A stretch of 32,154 bases of DNA, from the NCBI GenBank assembly GCA_002419585.1, contig DIGJ01000022.1:1-32154 (forward strand), read 5' to 3'. This DNA comes from Lachnoclostridium sp. UBA5725 (GTDB taxonomy: Bacteria > Bacillota > Clostridia > Lachnospirales > Lachnospiraceae). The position numbers and the translations under genes were made by a program. Below the pieces are notes generated by a model. That model was not told the DNA's origin, searched no databases, and worked only from the letters and a program-made list of their open reading frames with translations. Below are positions 1 through 8,163 of the stretch, in pieces (positions within the stretch are counted from its first letter, which is position 1; every line of letters starts with the position of its first letter).

Positions 1-41
1 GGACATAGTCAAAAATGCTTGACACGAATTTTCTTTTTTCC

Positions 42-61
42 AAAAAGAATTCTTCTTTTTT
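42..61 (+). terminator. AT-rich hairpin with U-tract, possible terminator of an upstream gene
   Basis: AAAAAGAA (42-49) and TTCTTTTT (53-60) are perfect inverted arms around a 3-nt loop and run into further T residues. An alternative pairing with the upstream GAATT/CTTTTT segment (27-40) is also possible. The stem is almost all A-T, so termination strength is doubtful. It would close a plus-strand gene lying left of the window. Confidence 0.3.
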
Positions 62-65
62 CTAG

Positions 66-94
66 GAATACGTCTTTTATTTTTTTCATTGAAT
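66..94 (+). promoter_or_regulatory. Possible sporulation (sigma-E-like) promoter of spoVB
   Basis: GAATA at 66-70 and CATTGAAT at 87-94 resemble the -35 (ATA core) and -10 (CATACAAT-like, 6 of 8) elements of mother-cell sigma-E promoters, 16 nt apart. They lie about 40 nt before the spoVB start. No sigma-A -10 box is present at the right distance from the TTGACA at 19-24. This is an inference from a short degenerate motif. Confidence 0.3.
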
Positions 95-132
95 AGATTT
101 AAAGAGAGCTGTAATCAAAAAAGGAGCTATTC

Positions 133-1638
133 ATGAGCAAGCAAACCCTCTTAAAAGGTACTTTAATTCTTACTCTTGCTGGATTTCTCACCCGAATTAT
201 GGGTTTTTTCTACAAAATATACTTATCGAACGTAATGACACCTGAAAACCTTGGTCTCTACCAACTTGTATTTCCTGTATATGGCATCATGTTTACTCTA
301 TATGGTGCAGGAATTCAAACAGCCATTTCACAGCTTACAGCAAATCGAAGAGAGTGTCGTAGGGGCATCCTGATAAAAGGCTGTCTCTTATCTCTAAGCA
401 TTGCTTGTTTTTTATCTGTATTTCTGTATTTAAATAGTGATTTTATTGCCACCCGAATTTTGATGGAAAGCGGTTGTGCAGGAGCTCTGCGCGTACTAAG
501 CTATGTATTCCCATTTTGTGGTATTACTGCCTGTATTCAAGGTTACTATTTTGGTATCAAAAAAACGGGCGTTCCTGCTTTATCCCAACTACTTGAACAA
601 ATAGTAAGAATCTTTTCTGTCTTTTTTATTGCCTCTTTATTAGGAAATGGAGATGCAAAGGTTACAAGTGAACTTGCCGTTTTAGGTATTGTAATCGGAG
701 AAATTGGAGCCAATATTCTTTGTATATTATCCTTTTATAATCACTTACATCCTTTTCCCTCCTTTAAAGATGATACACATGCAATACGCCCTCTTTTGAA
801 ATTAGCGGTCCCTCTCACTGGCACAAAGTTAGTTGTTAGTGTCTTACATAGTATGGAAGCTATTATGATTCCATTTATGCTAAAAGTATATGGCCTAACT
901 GGAAGTGAAGCGCTTAGTACTTATGGTATATTGACCGGAATGACGATGCCTTTTCTTCTATTTCCAACTGCTATTACCAATGCATTTGCACTTTTGATTC
1001 TCCCAACGGTCTCTGAAGCACAGTCTACCAAGAATACCTATCAAATCAAAAAAACATCCGAACTATCTGTAAAATATAGCCTTCTTCTTGGCCTTTATGC
1101 TACCTGCGTATTTTTTATTTTCGGCAATGCGTTTGGTCAAACTTTTTTTAATAATGGCTCTGCTGGTTCATATATGGTTATATTATCCTGGTTGTGTCCG
1201 TTCCTCTACCTATCAACTACATTAAGCAGTGTTTTAAATGGACTTGGAAAAGCACACATTACCTTTCTAAATACGGTTGTAAGCCTTAGCATTCGCATTC
1301 TTTTTTTGTGCTTTTTAGTTCCAAAAAAAGGATTGTATGGTTACCTTTTAGGTGTCCTGGTTAGTCAATTATTCATTGCATTGCTTGATTATTTTTCAAT
1401 AAAACGTTTTATACCACTTACATTAAATCCAATCCCTTGGATTGTAAAACCTGCTGCGGTTTTACTGTTATGCGGTTTTTTCTTTGATAAAGTATATGTA
1501 TTTTTACAAGAAAAAAATAGCATCAACCAAGGAATACTACTTCTAATACTAAGCGCCGTTCTTGGTATCTGCTATCTTTTACTTTTATATGTATTACGCG
1601 TCATTACTTTGAAAGATCTAAAATCAAGTATTCATTAG
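133..1638 (+). CDS. spoVB: Stage V sporulation protein B-type flippase (MATE/MOP superfamily)
   Basis: The 501-residue polytopic membrane protein has about 12-14 hydrophobic segments throughout. It begins with the family-typical N-terminus (KGTLILTLAGFLTRIMGFFY, residues 8-27), followed by the NLGLYQLVFPVYG segment. SpoVB proteins belong to the MOP flippase superfamily and are needed for spore cortex formation, probably moving lipid-linked peptidoglycan precursor across the forespore outer membrane. Length (about 500-520) and N-terminal signature fit SpoVB better than MurJ, but YtgP-like paralogues look similar. The start is fixed by AAGGAG at 121-126, six bases before ATG. It is the only long plus-strand gene in the left half, and its TAG stop abuts the stop of the convergent GGDEF gene with no spacer and no obvious terminator. 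Confidence 0.78.
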   Translation: MSKQTLLKGTLILTLAGFLTRIMGFFYKIYLSNVMTPENLGLYQLVFPVYGIMFTLYGAGIQTAISQLTANRRECRRGILIKGCLLSLSIACFLSVFLYLNSDFIATRILMESGCAGALRVLSYVFPFCGITACIQGYYFGIKKTGVPALSQLLEQIVRIFSVFFIASLLGNGDAKVTSELAVLGIVIGEIGANILCILSFYNHLHPFPSFKDDTHAIRPLLKLAVPLTGTKLVVSVLHSMEAIMIPFMLKVYGLTGSEALSTYGILTGMTMPFLLFPTAITNAFALLILPTVSEAQSTKNTYQIKKTSELSVKYSLLLGLYATCVFFIFGNAFGQTFFNNGSAGSYMVILSWLCPFLYLSTTLSSVLNGLGKAHITFLNTVVSLSIRILFLCFLVPKKGLYGYLLGVLVSQLFIALLDYFSIKRFIPLTLNPIPWIVKPAAVLLLCGFFFDKVYVFLQEKNSINQGILLLILSAVLGICYLLLLYVLRVITLKDLKSSIH

Positions 1639-2637
1639 TTATTCTTCACTACAATAAATATTAAAGCTATTTTTACCCTTCGCTTTGACTGAATATAAGG
1701 CTTTATCCGCCTTTTCAAGTAGTTCATCATAGCTTTTTCCATCCCAAGGATAAACGGATATTCCCATACTACCAGTTACCTCGACATCCTCATCATACTG
1801 ACGATAGTGATTCTGAAAGGCAGTGAATAATTTTACTGCCTTATTTGCTATGTCTTCTCTTGAATTTACATGATTCATGAAAACAACAAACTCATCGCCG
1901 CCAATACGACCAACAATATCCTCATCTCGAAACATGCGACGAATATGAGAAATGACATTAACCAATACTTTATCTCCAAGCATATGTCCATAGGTATCAT
2001 TGATACTCTTAAAATCATCAATATCAATAATCATAAGTGCATGTGATTCCTCTGGATTGCTCTCCAATAGTTTTTTTTCGATTAAGTCTTTCGTCACACA
2101 TTTGTTGTACGCATTCGTCAGCGGATCAAGTCTTGCCTTTTCTTGAAGTTTTTCTAATTCTCTTTTTTGTATATCAATATTAAGTATTTTGCCAACCACT
2201 TTGACTGGAACAAAATTCTCATCAAAAATGGTCTTTCCCCTTACCTGGCACCATACAAATGTACCTGTTTTATCTTGCATTCTAAATTCTGATTCAATCT
2301 GCGACTTTCCTTTTTCAAGTGCCGATATAAAATCGCAATAAACACTTAAATCTTCTTTATCTACAGTTTCATCCTGTTTTGCTAATTTTGCAAAATTTTT
2401 CTGATAGGATGCTCTCCCAAAGTTTTCCGTATACTTCTCAGAAAAATCCATGCAGTCCTTTTTTATATCATACTCAAAAAGAATATCATTTGAAATTTCA
2501 CAAGCAACTCGATACCTTTCTTTTTCTATAAGTAATTGCTTGGTTAGTTGGTCTTGTTTTCTGCCGTTTTGATACAAGTATCCAATGAAACCAAGTTCAA
2601 TCAGCGCTACCCCACATAGCGCAATAATGATTGCCAT
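1639..2637 (-). CDS. PAS-like domain diguanylate cyclase (GGDEF)
   Basis: Predicted to make cyclic di-GMP from two GTP at the membrane. Counting from the chosen ATG (332 aa), one transmembrane helix (about 2-22) is followed by a PAS-like sensor region (about 40-165; FVWCQVRGKTIFDE and VVGKILNIDIQKRE are typical of a PAS/PAC end) and a GGDEF domain (about 170-330). The active-site loop reads GGDEF at 246-250. An intact inhibitory I-site, RDED at 237-240, lies five residues before it, so product inhibition is expected. The frame stays open to a GTG at 2667, but AGGGGAG (2646-2652) lies inside that extension and is 8 nt from the ATG at 2635-2637, so I place the start there; the ATG at 2643 is only 2 nt from the same site. 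The gene follows metA by about 75 bp, with a hairpin in that gap next to the ribosome site. Confidence 0.85.
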   Translation of the reverse strand: MAIIIALCGVALIELGFIGYLYQNGRKQDQLTKQLLIEKERYRVACEISNDILFEYDIKKDCMDFSEKYTENFGRASYQKNFAKLAKQDETVDKEDLSVYCDFISALEKGKSQIESEFRMQDKTGTFVWCQVRGKTIFDENFVPVKVVGKILNIDIQKRELEKLQEKARLDPLTNAYNKCVTKDLIEKKLLESNPEESHALMIIDIDDFKSINDTYGHMLGDKVLVNVISHIRRMFRDEDIVGRIGGDEFVVFMNHVNSREDIANKAVKLFTAFQNHYRQYDEDVEVTGSMGISVYPWDGKSYDELLEKADKALYSVKAKGKNSFNIYCSEE

Positions 2638-2652
2638 ACTCATTTCTCCCCT

Positions 2653-2683
2653 GATAACAAATCTCACGCATTCGATTCGTTAT
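2653..2683 (-). other. Leader hairpin abutting the ribosome-binding site of the GGDEF gene
   Basis: Read on the minus strand, AATAACGAATC and GATTTGTTATC form a 10-bp stem with one G-U pair around a 10-nt loop. The 3' arm ends directly at AGGGGAG, the ribosome site used by the diguanylate cyclase gene. No U-tract follows, so it is not a terminator. It could influence translation or mark a processing site; no function is known. Confidence 0.35.
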
Positions 2684-2711
2684 TACAAACTACTTCCTGT
2701 TACTAGTTCGT

Positions 2712-3617
2712 CTATAATCTATATGGAGTAATCTGATATACATAATAATTCAGCCAATTTGTGTATACCGTATTTGCGTGTCCTCTCCAGTTCATCATTG
2801 GTAGTTGTTCTGGATCATCTTGTGGATAATAATTCTTTGGCATATCAATTTCAAGTCCTTTGGAAACATCTCGTTTGTATTCTTTGTCCAGAGTAATTCG
2901 GTCATATTCAGGATGTCCGAGGATAAAAATTTGTTTTGCATCCTCAGCAATCGCAATGAACACTCCCGCTTCCGTCGACTCTGCCAAAATCGTCAGATCC
3001 TCACAAGCTTTGATATCTTCTTTTGAAACACCGGTATGTCTGGAGTGAGGCGCATAGAAATAGTCATCAAAGCCTCGAATCAATGGACACTTCCTGTGAT
3101 TCACCGTGTGTTTGAAAACCCCAAACATCTTTTCTTGTAATGGAATCTTCCTTACTCCGTAATGATAGTATAGTCCAGCCTGTGCCCCCCAGCAAATATG
3201 AAGTGTTGAAGTTACGCTTTTTTTTGACCATTCCATAATTTTCACAAGTTCACTCCAGTAATCGACCTCTTCAAATTCCATCTGCTCAACTGGCGCACCT
3301 GTTATAATTAATCCGTCAAATCTTTGATCTTTTACATCCTCATATGTTTGATAAAACTTATCAAGGTGACTGGTTGCGGTGTTTTTCCCCACATAACTAG
3401 CCGTGGTTAAAAATGTTACATCTACTTGTAATGGCGTATTGGATAAGCTTCGTAGCAGCTGTACTTCCGTATCCTCTTTCAGCGGCATTAGATTCAGTAT
3501 TGCAATCTGAAGTGGTCGTATATCCTGTCCTACTGCTCTGTTTTCGTCCATTACGAAAATGTTTTCATCCTCTAAGATCTTTTTTGCGGGAAGATTATTG
3601 TGTACTTTAATTGGCAT
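2712..3617 (-). CDS. metA: Homoserine O-acetyltransferase (MetA family)
   Basis: This 301-residue enzyme acylates L-homoserine in the first committed step of methionine synthesis, in the cytoplasm. The MetA catalytic residues fall at the canonical positions: Cys142 in HICWGAQ, and His235 and Glu237 in GHPEYD. Residue 111, which sets acyl-donor choice in this family (Glu for acetyl-CoA in Bacillus cereus, Gly for succinyl-CoA in Escherichia coli), is Glu in GAPVEQM, so acetyl-CoA is the predicted donor even though the family is often labelled succinyltransferase. The start is supported by AAGGAAG about seven bases upstream. It lies 19 bp behind ligA on the same strand, and no SAM-riboswitch or T-box leader fits in that gap, so it is probably transcribed with rluF-ligA. 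Confidence 0.93.
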   Translation of the reverse strand: MPIKVHNNLPAKKILEDENIFVMDENRAVGQDIRPLQIAILNLMPLKEDTEVQLLRSLSNTPLQVDVTFLTTASYVGKNTATSHLDKFYQTYEDVKDQRFDGLIITGAPVEQMEFEEVDYWSELVKIMEWSKKSVTSTLHICWGAQAGLYYHYGVRKIPLQEKMFGVFKHTVNHRKCPLIRGFDDYFYAPHSRHTGVSKEDIKACEDLTILAESTEAGVFIAIAEDAKQIFILGHPEYDRITLDKEYKRDVSKGLEIDMPKNYYPQDDPEQLPMMNWRGHANTVYTNWLNYYVYQITPYRL

Positions 3618-3636
3618 AATGGTACTTCCTTTCTTC

Positions 3637-5595
3637 TTATTCTAGTTCTAGCATATTCAAAAATTCCTCTTCAGTAATAATTTTAACACCTAATTCTTTT
3701 GCTTTCTTATTCTTTGAAGAATTTAACTGATTGTCATTATTAATCAAATAATTCGTCTTTGATGTAACACTTCCAGTTACTTTACCACCTTTGCTTTCAA
3801 TCAAATCTTTTAACTCATTTCTATTTTCAAAATGTTCCACTGAACCTGTAATTACAAAGCTGATTTCTTTCAAACTCTGTATCTGTGAGGAATCTTCTGT
3901 CTCAAAGGATACTTCTTTTAACAAATCATCAACAATCCGATTGTTTTGTTCCTCGTCAAAGTATGCAACGAAAAATTTTGCAATGACATCACCGATACCC
4001 GGTATATCGGTTAAGGTTTCTTCTGTTGCATTTCTAATTTTGTTAAAATCATGATTTAGGCTTTTACTAATCAATTTGGCATTTGAAAGTCCAATATTAG
4101 GAATTCCCAGACTATAGATAAATTTCCCAAGCGTAATCTTCCTTGCTTTTTCGATTGAGTCCAGCAAATTTTGAAACGATTTTTCTCCAAGCCCTTCCAT
4201 TGCTATGATTTCTTCCTTATAATCCTTTAATTTAAATAGATCAGCGAGTTCCTTGATCAATCCTTTACTGATTAATTTTTCGATGGTAGCCTCCGATAAT
4301 CCTTCCATATTCATGGCGTCTCTTGCAACAAAATGTGTAAAGGATTTAATCTGCTTTGCCAGACACTTTTGATTCGGACAAAATAACACTTTTACTCCAT
4401 TCTCATTTTTTATAAGCGTCTTTTCATGGCAAACTGGGCAGTCATCTGGAATTGTCATCTTTTTACTTCTTGTAAGATTGTCTGCAATCTGCGGTATAAT
4501 CATATTGGCTTTATATACTTCAACCGTATCCCCAATTCCAAGTTCAAGGCCTTCCATAATACTAATGTTATGGAGACTTGCACGACTTACCGTGGTTCCT
4601 TCTAATTCAACTGGCTCAAAAATCGCGACTGGATTAATAAGTCCTGTACGAGATGCACTCCACTCTATCTCTAACAAAGTGGTCTCTTTTCGTTCATCTG
4701 CCCATTTAAATGCAATCGAGTCTCTCGGAAATTTTGAAGTTCTTCCAAGCGAATTTCCATACGAAATATCATCATAGGTCAACACAAGGCCATCGGAAGG
4801 AATATCATTTTGCTCAATCTGATCTTGAAACCATTGTATTGCATCTAAAATAGTATCACGATCTACGCTCTTTCCATCCACAACACTAAATCCTTGTGAT
4901 ACAAGCCACTTTCTTTGTTCCAATCTGGAATTTTCAAAATCAACCTCTGTCGCACTAACAAGAGTAAATGCATAGAAATTCACATTTCGTTTTGCTGTAA
5001 TCTCATTATTTAATTGCCTTACCGAACCGCTGCAAAGATTTCGTGGATTCTTATATTTTGCTTCCACCTCGTCTATTTCCTGATTGATACTCTCAAAATC
5101 AGAATACTTGATAACCGCCTCTCCACGAAGTACTAATTCTCCTTGAAATGGTATTTTTGCAGGAATATTTTTAAATACCCTCGCATTATTGGTAATAACT
5201 TCACCTGTTTCACCATTCCCTCTGGTTACCGCCTTTACTAACGATCCCCCCAAATACGTAAGTACAATCGTTAAACCGTCTAGTTTCCATGATAGAACTC
5301 CCACCTTATCTTCTAGCCAGTCTTGTAACGCCTTACGATCCTTTGTTTTATCTAGGGATAACATGGGGGAAGAATGATTCTCTTTTGGAAGTTCACTTAA
5401 GATTTCATATCCAACATGAATGGTTGGGGAGTTTGATAAGATTACATCTTCTTCCTTCTCAAGCTTCATTAACTCATCATATAACGCATCATACTCTAGA
5501 TTGCTCATGATTTCACTAGCATCTTGATAATATGCTTTTCCTGCTCGATTTAGAAGTTTCACCAACTCTTTCATACGTTCTAATTTGTCGCTCAT
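3637..5595 (-). CDS. ligA: NAD-dependent DNA ligase, divergent LigA type
   Basis: A 652-residue enzyme that seals nicks using NAD+. Visible domains: Ia (1-65; AYYQDASEIMSNLEYDAL), adenylation domain with the lysine motif WKLDG (Lys104), OB fold (about 310-380), zinc finger with Cys386, Cys389, Cys406 and Cys411, helix-hairpin-helix repeats (about 425-545) and a C-terminal BRCT domain (about 575-652). Several positions invariant in ordinary LigA are changed. The Glu two residues before the lysine (ELK or EPK) is Ser102, the Asp of the NMN-binding Ia motif (PDAEYD) is Asn32, TRGDG is TRGNG, and SLGNAF is MLSLDKT. The catalytic core is otherwise complete, so this looks like a functional but diverged ligase, perhaps a second copy. 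GAGGTAGAGA precedes the ATG. It lies 24 bp behind rluF and 19 bp before metA. Confidence 0.9.
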   Translation of the reverse strand: MSDKLERMKELVKLLNRAGKAYYQDASEIMSNLEYDALYDELMKLEKEEDVILSNSPTIHVGYEILSELPKENHSSPMLSLDKTKDRKALQDWLEDKVGVLSWKLDGLTIVLTYLGGSLVKAVTRGNGETGEVITNNARVFKNIPAKIPFQGELVLRGEAVIKYSDFESINQEIDEVEAKYKNPRNLCSGSVRQLNNEITAKRNVNFYAFTLVSATEVDFENSRLEQRKWLVSQGFSVVDGKSVDRDTILDAIQWFQDQIEQNDIPSDGLVLTYDDISYGNSLGRTSKFPRDSIAFKWADERKETTLLEIEWSASRTGLINPVAIFEPVELEGTTVSRASLHNISIMEGLELGIGDTVEVYKANMIIPQIADNLTRSKKMTIPDDCPVCHEKTLIKNENGVKVLFCPNQKCLAKQIKSFTHFVARDAMNMEGLSEATIEKLISKGLIKELADLFKLKDYKEEIIAMEGLGEKSFQNLLDSIEKARKITLGKFIYSLGIPNIGLSNAKLISKSLNHDFNKIRNATEETLTDIPGIGDVIAKFFVAYFDEEQNNRIVDDLLKEVSFETEDSSQIQSLKEISFVITGSVEHFENRNELKDLIESKGGKVTGSVTSKTNYLINNDNQLNSSKNKKAKELGVKIITEEEFLNMLELE

Positions 5596-5619
5596 TCTCT
5601 ACCTCATTTCTACATTGCT

Positions 5620-6330
5620 CTAATTCTTCAAATCGATCAATTTCTTTAGTTCTACAATTTCCTCTTTTGCTACATTTCGATAAGTCCCTGACTTCAAATT
5701 GCCCAGTGTAATATTCATAATGCGAACTCTTTTTAACTTTTCTACCCGATAACCAAAATACTCACACATTCGCCGGATCTGGCGATTGAGTCCTTGTGTT
5801 AAAATAATACGAAATGTATAATCATCCATCGGCTTTATTACACAAGGTCTCGTTACTGTTTCTAAAATTGGAACGCCTTCTTTCATGCCCTGAAGAAAGG
5901 TCTTTGTAATTTTTTTATTCACTTCAACAATATATTCCTTTTCATGGTAATTGCTGCCACGAAGAATTTTGTCTACTAACTCACCTTGATTGGTTAATAG
6001 AATTAACCCCTCCGAATCTTTGTCTAGTCGGCCAATCGGGTAAATACGCTTTTCATAATTGATGTAGTCTATAATATTATCTTTGTCTTTTTTACTAGTC
6101 GTGCACACGACACCTTTGGGCTTATGAAAGGCAATCAATATTTGCTCTTCTTCCTTGGTGATTGATTTATGATCAATCTCAATCTTTGCATCCTGCGTAA
6201 CCTTCATTCCCATAACGGCAGTTTGTCCATTTACTCGAATTCTTCCAGCTTCCAATAGCCGGTCTGCTTCTCTTCTTGAGCATACTCCTGCATCACTTAA
6301 ATACTTGTTTATTCTTATTTCTTCCACCAT
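5620..6330 (-). CDS. rluF: 23S rRNA pseudouridine synthase, RluF type
   Basis: Converts uridine to pseudouridine in 23S rRNA (E. coli RluF acts at U2604 and on tRNA-Tyr U35). The 236-residue protein has an N-terminal S4 RNA-binding domain (about 6-52; RINKYLSDAGVCSRREADR), then the RsuA/RluB/E/F catalytic domain with the nucleophile Asp103 in GRLDKDSEGL. Several stretches closely resemble RluF rather than RluB: NIIDYINYEKRIYPIGRLDK, GMKEGVPIL and LNRQIRRMCEYFGY. AGGAG lies 3 nt before the ATG at 6330 and 6 nt before the next codon, a GTG, so translation may begin one codon later. It heads the rluF-ligA-metA series. Confidence 0.88.
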   Translation of the reverse strand: MVEEIRINKYLSDAGVCSRREADRLLEAGRIRVNGQTAVMGMKVTQDAKIEIDHKSITKEEEQILIAFHKPKGVVCTTSKKDKDNIIDYINYEKRIYPIGRLDKDSEGLILLTNQGELVDKILRGSNYHEKEYIVEVNKKITKTFLQGMKEGVPILETVTRPCVIKPMDDYTFRIILTQGLNRQIRRMCEYFGYRVEKLKRVRIMNITLGNLKSGTYRNVAKEEIVELKKLIDLKN

Positions 6331-6360
6331 AATCTCCTATAATCCGACATTTTCCGTAAT

Positions 6361-6397
6361 ACGAACAAAGGACAGGACACCGATGGATGCCTGCCCC
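6361..6397 (-). terminator. Weak hairpin after the DUF975 gene
   Basis: On the minus strand GGGCAGG (6396-6390) can pair with CCTGTCC (6376-6370), seven pairs including one G-U, with a 13-nt loop, followed by CTTTGTTCG. The U-run is short, so termination is probably partial and read-through into rluF is possible. Confidence 0.35.
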
Positions 6398-6414
6398 TCA
6401 TTTATCTTAGTTCA

Positions 6415-7119
6415 TTACATTTCTTCACTATGAAAACCACATAGTTCACTTTCTGTTGCATCTCCATTCATAAGTGCTTGCGTTCTTTTCGCCACATATA
6501 ATTCGGCAAACGTAGCATTTACGTATGGTACTACAAAATATATACCAACAAAGCAGCAAAGCATTCCCAATAGTTCCCACCCTAAAAAAGAAAGCTGCAG
6601 GACAAAAATATTGAACTTATCTCCATTTGTCATTGCCTTACTAATTTCAAATACTCTTTTTTTGGACAATTCTGGATTTTCCGCAAGAATATAAGGAATA
6701 AAGATATATTCATACGATTTAATAATACCAGGCACAAACAAAAGACAAGTCCACAATACAATATATAACCCTTGCAGGAACAAAATTTTTACAACATTTA
6801 TGTACGAACTACCTGAAAAAACAGAAAACAATTTGCCAAAAGAAGCGTCATATTCTCTACTTGTCAGAAAAAAATTATTTAATCCAACGCTAAGCGGACT
6901 TGAAATAAAGAGTGCATATAGAAAACTAAATAATCCTACTGTTATAAGAATTGATGTAGGAAAAACAATATCAAAATTTAGTCGTAATGAATTTAAGGTA
7001 CTATAGGAGCTGCTTACTCCTGCTAAAAGTCCCGTTACCAAACACACTGCAAATGCCAACCAATAGGTTCTCTTTAGTACCAATTTTGCATTACTTTTTA
7101 ACTCGCTTCTTGACCACAT
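6415..7119 (-). CDS. DUF975 family membrane protein
   Basis: The 234-residue integral membrane protein has about five to six hydrophobic helices (around 18-40, 50-75, 105-135, 145-165 and 175-205). The opening RSELKSNAKLVLKRTYWLAF, a hydrophilic helix leading into the first membrane segment, is the usual DUF975 signature, as is a central loop of the LSKKRVFEISKAMTNGDK kind. Function is unknown; such proteins are common in Firmicutes. AAAAGGGAG precedes the ATG. It follows the lipoprotein gene by 57 bp on the same strand, so the two may be co-transcribed. The spacer is a run of TTATTA-like units. Confidence 0.75.
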   Translation of the reverse strand: MWSRSELKSNAKLVLKRTYWLAFAVCLVTGLLAGVSSSYSTLNSLRLNFDIVFPTSILITVGLFSFLYALFISSPLSVGLNNFFLTSREYDASFGKLFSVFSGSSYINVVKILFLQGLYIVLWTCLLFVPGIIKSYEYIFIPYILAENPELSKKRVFEISKAMTNGDKFNIFVLQLSFLGWELLGMLCCFVGIYFVVPYVNATFAELYVAKRTQALMNGDATESELCGFHSEEM

Positions 7120-7176
7120 AATAATCTCCCTTTTATTGTTGTCTTTTTATTATCTTTTATTATTATCTATTATTAT

Positions 7177-7857
7177 TTATTTTGCTTTTGTATTCGCTTT
7201 ATCTGACACCGTAATTTTTTCAATGAAAGTCTTCAAATCTTTATCTGAACTTACTGCCTCTTCCATTTTTGTATTAACCTTATTTACCAATTCTGTAACT
7301 TCTGCCGATTGATCGGTTGTATTGATAAAGTCTTCCAAACCAGTATCTGCTCCAAAGAATACACGATATTCTCCATTATCACCCGTTTTTACATATACGC
7401 GGCTAAGACCCGGTGCAAGTGTTTCAATATCTTTCAATTTCAGTTCACGATATGCATAGACAAGATATCCATCTCCATTTGGTCCTGGTATCATATAACA
7501 TTCTATATTATTTACAGACTCCACAAATTCATATTTTAATTTTAATTCTTCTTCACTTATCATACTAATGTCATTTACGGTATCTTCAAGTGCATCCATA
7601 TCACAAGCAACACTTGCAATCAAATAATTTTGAACAACCTGTGAAACTTCAGTATTTAAGTCCTTTTGAACCACCGTTGTGTCCACATCCGGACTTTGCG
7701 TAGGTGTAGGTGATACTTGCTCACTCTCCTGTGTTGCTACTGTTTTTGTAGAGGTAGATTTGTCTTTATTGGGACTTACCGTTGAGAAAATAACACAACC
7801 AATCAGCATTGTTCCCATTGTAATCATTACTATCATTTTTTTATATTTAAATTTCAT
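7177..7857 (-). CDS. Predicted lipoprotein of unknown function
   Basis: The 226-residue protein has a basic N-terminus (MKFKYKK), a hydrophobic stretch and a lipobox LIGC with the lipidated cysteine at residue 21, so it should be anchored on the outer face of the membrane. A Ser/Thr/Gln-rich linker (about 25-62, including SPTPTQSP) leads to a soluble domain (about 65-226) with no cysteine-based or catalytic motif that I recognise. Lachnospiraceae carry many proteins of this layout; I cannot assign a role. AAGGGAG lies 7-8 bp before the ATG. It lies downstream of the tRNA-Arg terminator and upstream of the DUF975 gene. Confidence 0.65.
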   Translation of the reverse strand: MKFKYKKMIVMITMGTMLIGCVIFSTVSPNKDKSTSTKTVATQESEQVSPTPTQSPDVDTTVVQKDLNTEVSQVVQNYLIASVACDMDALEDTVNDISMISEEELKLKYEFVESVNNIECYMIPGPNGDGYLVYAYRELKLKDIETLAPGLSRVYVKTGDNGEYRVFFGADTGLEDFINTTDQSAEVTELVNKVNTKMEEAVSSDKDLKTFIEKITVSDKANTKAK

Positions 7858-7910
7858 TGTATATCTCCCTTATGAATGCTTATCTGATTTGTAGAATTTT
7901 TGAATTTAAC

Positions 7911-7937
7911 AAAAAAACGAGACCTTGGCCTCGTTTT
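7911..7937 (-). terminator. Intrinsic terminator of tRNA-Arg
   Basis: On the minus strand AAAACGAGGCC pairs with GGTCTCGTTTT (one G-U pair) and is followed by an unbroken T-run, beginning a few bases after the tRNA 3' end. Confidence 0.85.
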
Positions 7938-7941
7938 CAAA

Positions 7942-8015
7942 CGCAACTGACGGGATTCGAACCTGCGACACCTGGCGTCGGAAGCCAGTGCTCTATCCAA
8001 CTGAGCTACAGTTGC
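7942..8015 (-). tRNA. tRNA-Arg (anticodon CCG)
   Basis: The cloverleaf folds as acceptor GCAACTG/CAGTTGC with discriminator G, D-arm GCTC/GAGC, anticodon stem CTGGC/GCCAG with loop TTCCGAC, 5-nt variable loop GTGTC and T-loop TTCGAAT. Positions 34-36 are CCG, reading the arginine codon CGG. The 3' CCA is not encoded and must be added. The T-stem GCAGG/CCCGT contains one A-C mismatch and one G-U pair, so it is weaker than usual. Promoter and terminator are both present, so the gene is an independent unit. Confidence 0.95.
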
Positions 8016-8042
8016 ATCCGCCCGATACTAGGCACAAATCTA

Positions 8043-8071
8043 ATTATATAATACCACGCCTTAAAAGTAAA
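8043..8071 (-). promoter_or_regulatory. Sigma-A promoter of tRNA-Arg
   Basis: Minus-strand TTTACT (8066-8071), 17 bp, then a perfect TATAAT (8043-8048). The -10 box is about 28 bp before the mature tRNA 5' end. Confidence 0.8.
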
Positions 8072-8163
8072 CACAAAAAGTTAATATAGCCTTAAATTTC
8101 GTAGTCAATATGGTAGTTATCTCTTGATTGATTTTTCACCCAGTACATTCACTTTCGAGCTAT

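Noticed and set aside
19..24. TTGACA as a sigma-A -35 box for spoVB
   Set aside because: No -10-like hexamer at 16-18 bp; the spacer region is A-rich hairpin.
3618..3636. SAM riboswitch or T-box leader for metA
   Set aside because: Only 19 bp separate it from ligA, so no leader RNA fits.
2805..5510. Plus-strand open frames of 60-100 codons antisense to metA and ligA
   Set aside because: They mirror the codon pattern of well-identified minus-strand genes, lack ribosome sites and have no recognisable protein features.
7140..7180. TTATTA-rich tract as a tandem repeat or phase-variation element
   Set aside because: Units are irregular and the tract lies in a normal AT-rich spacer; too short to support a claim.
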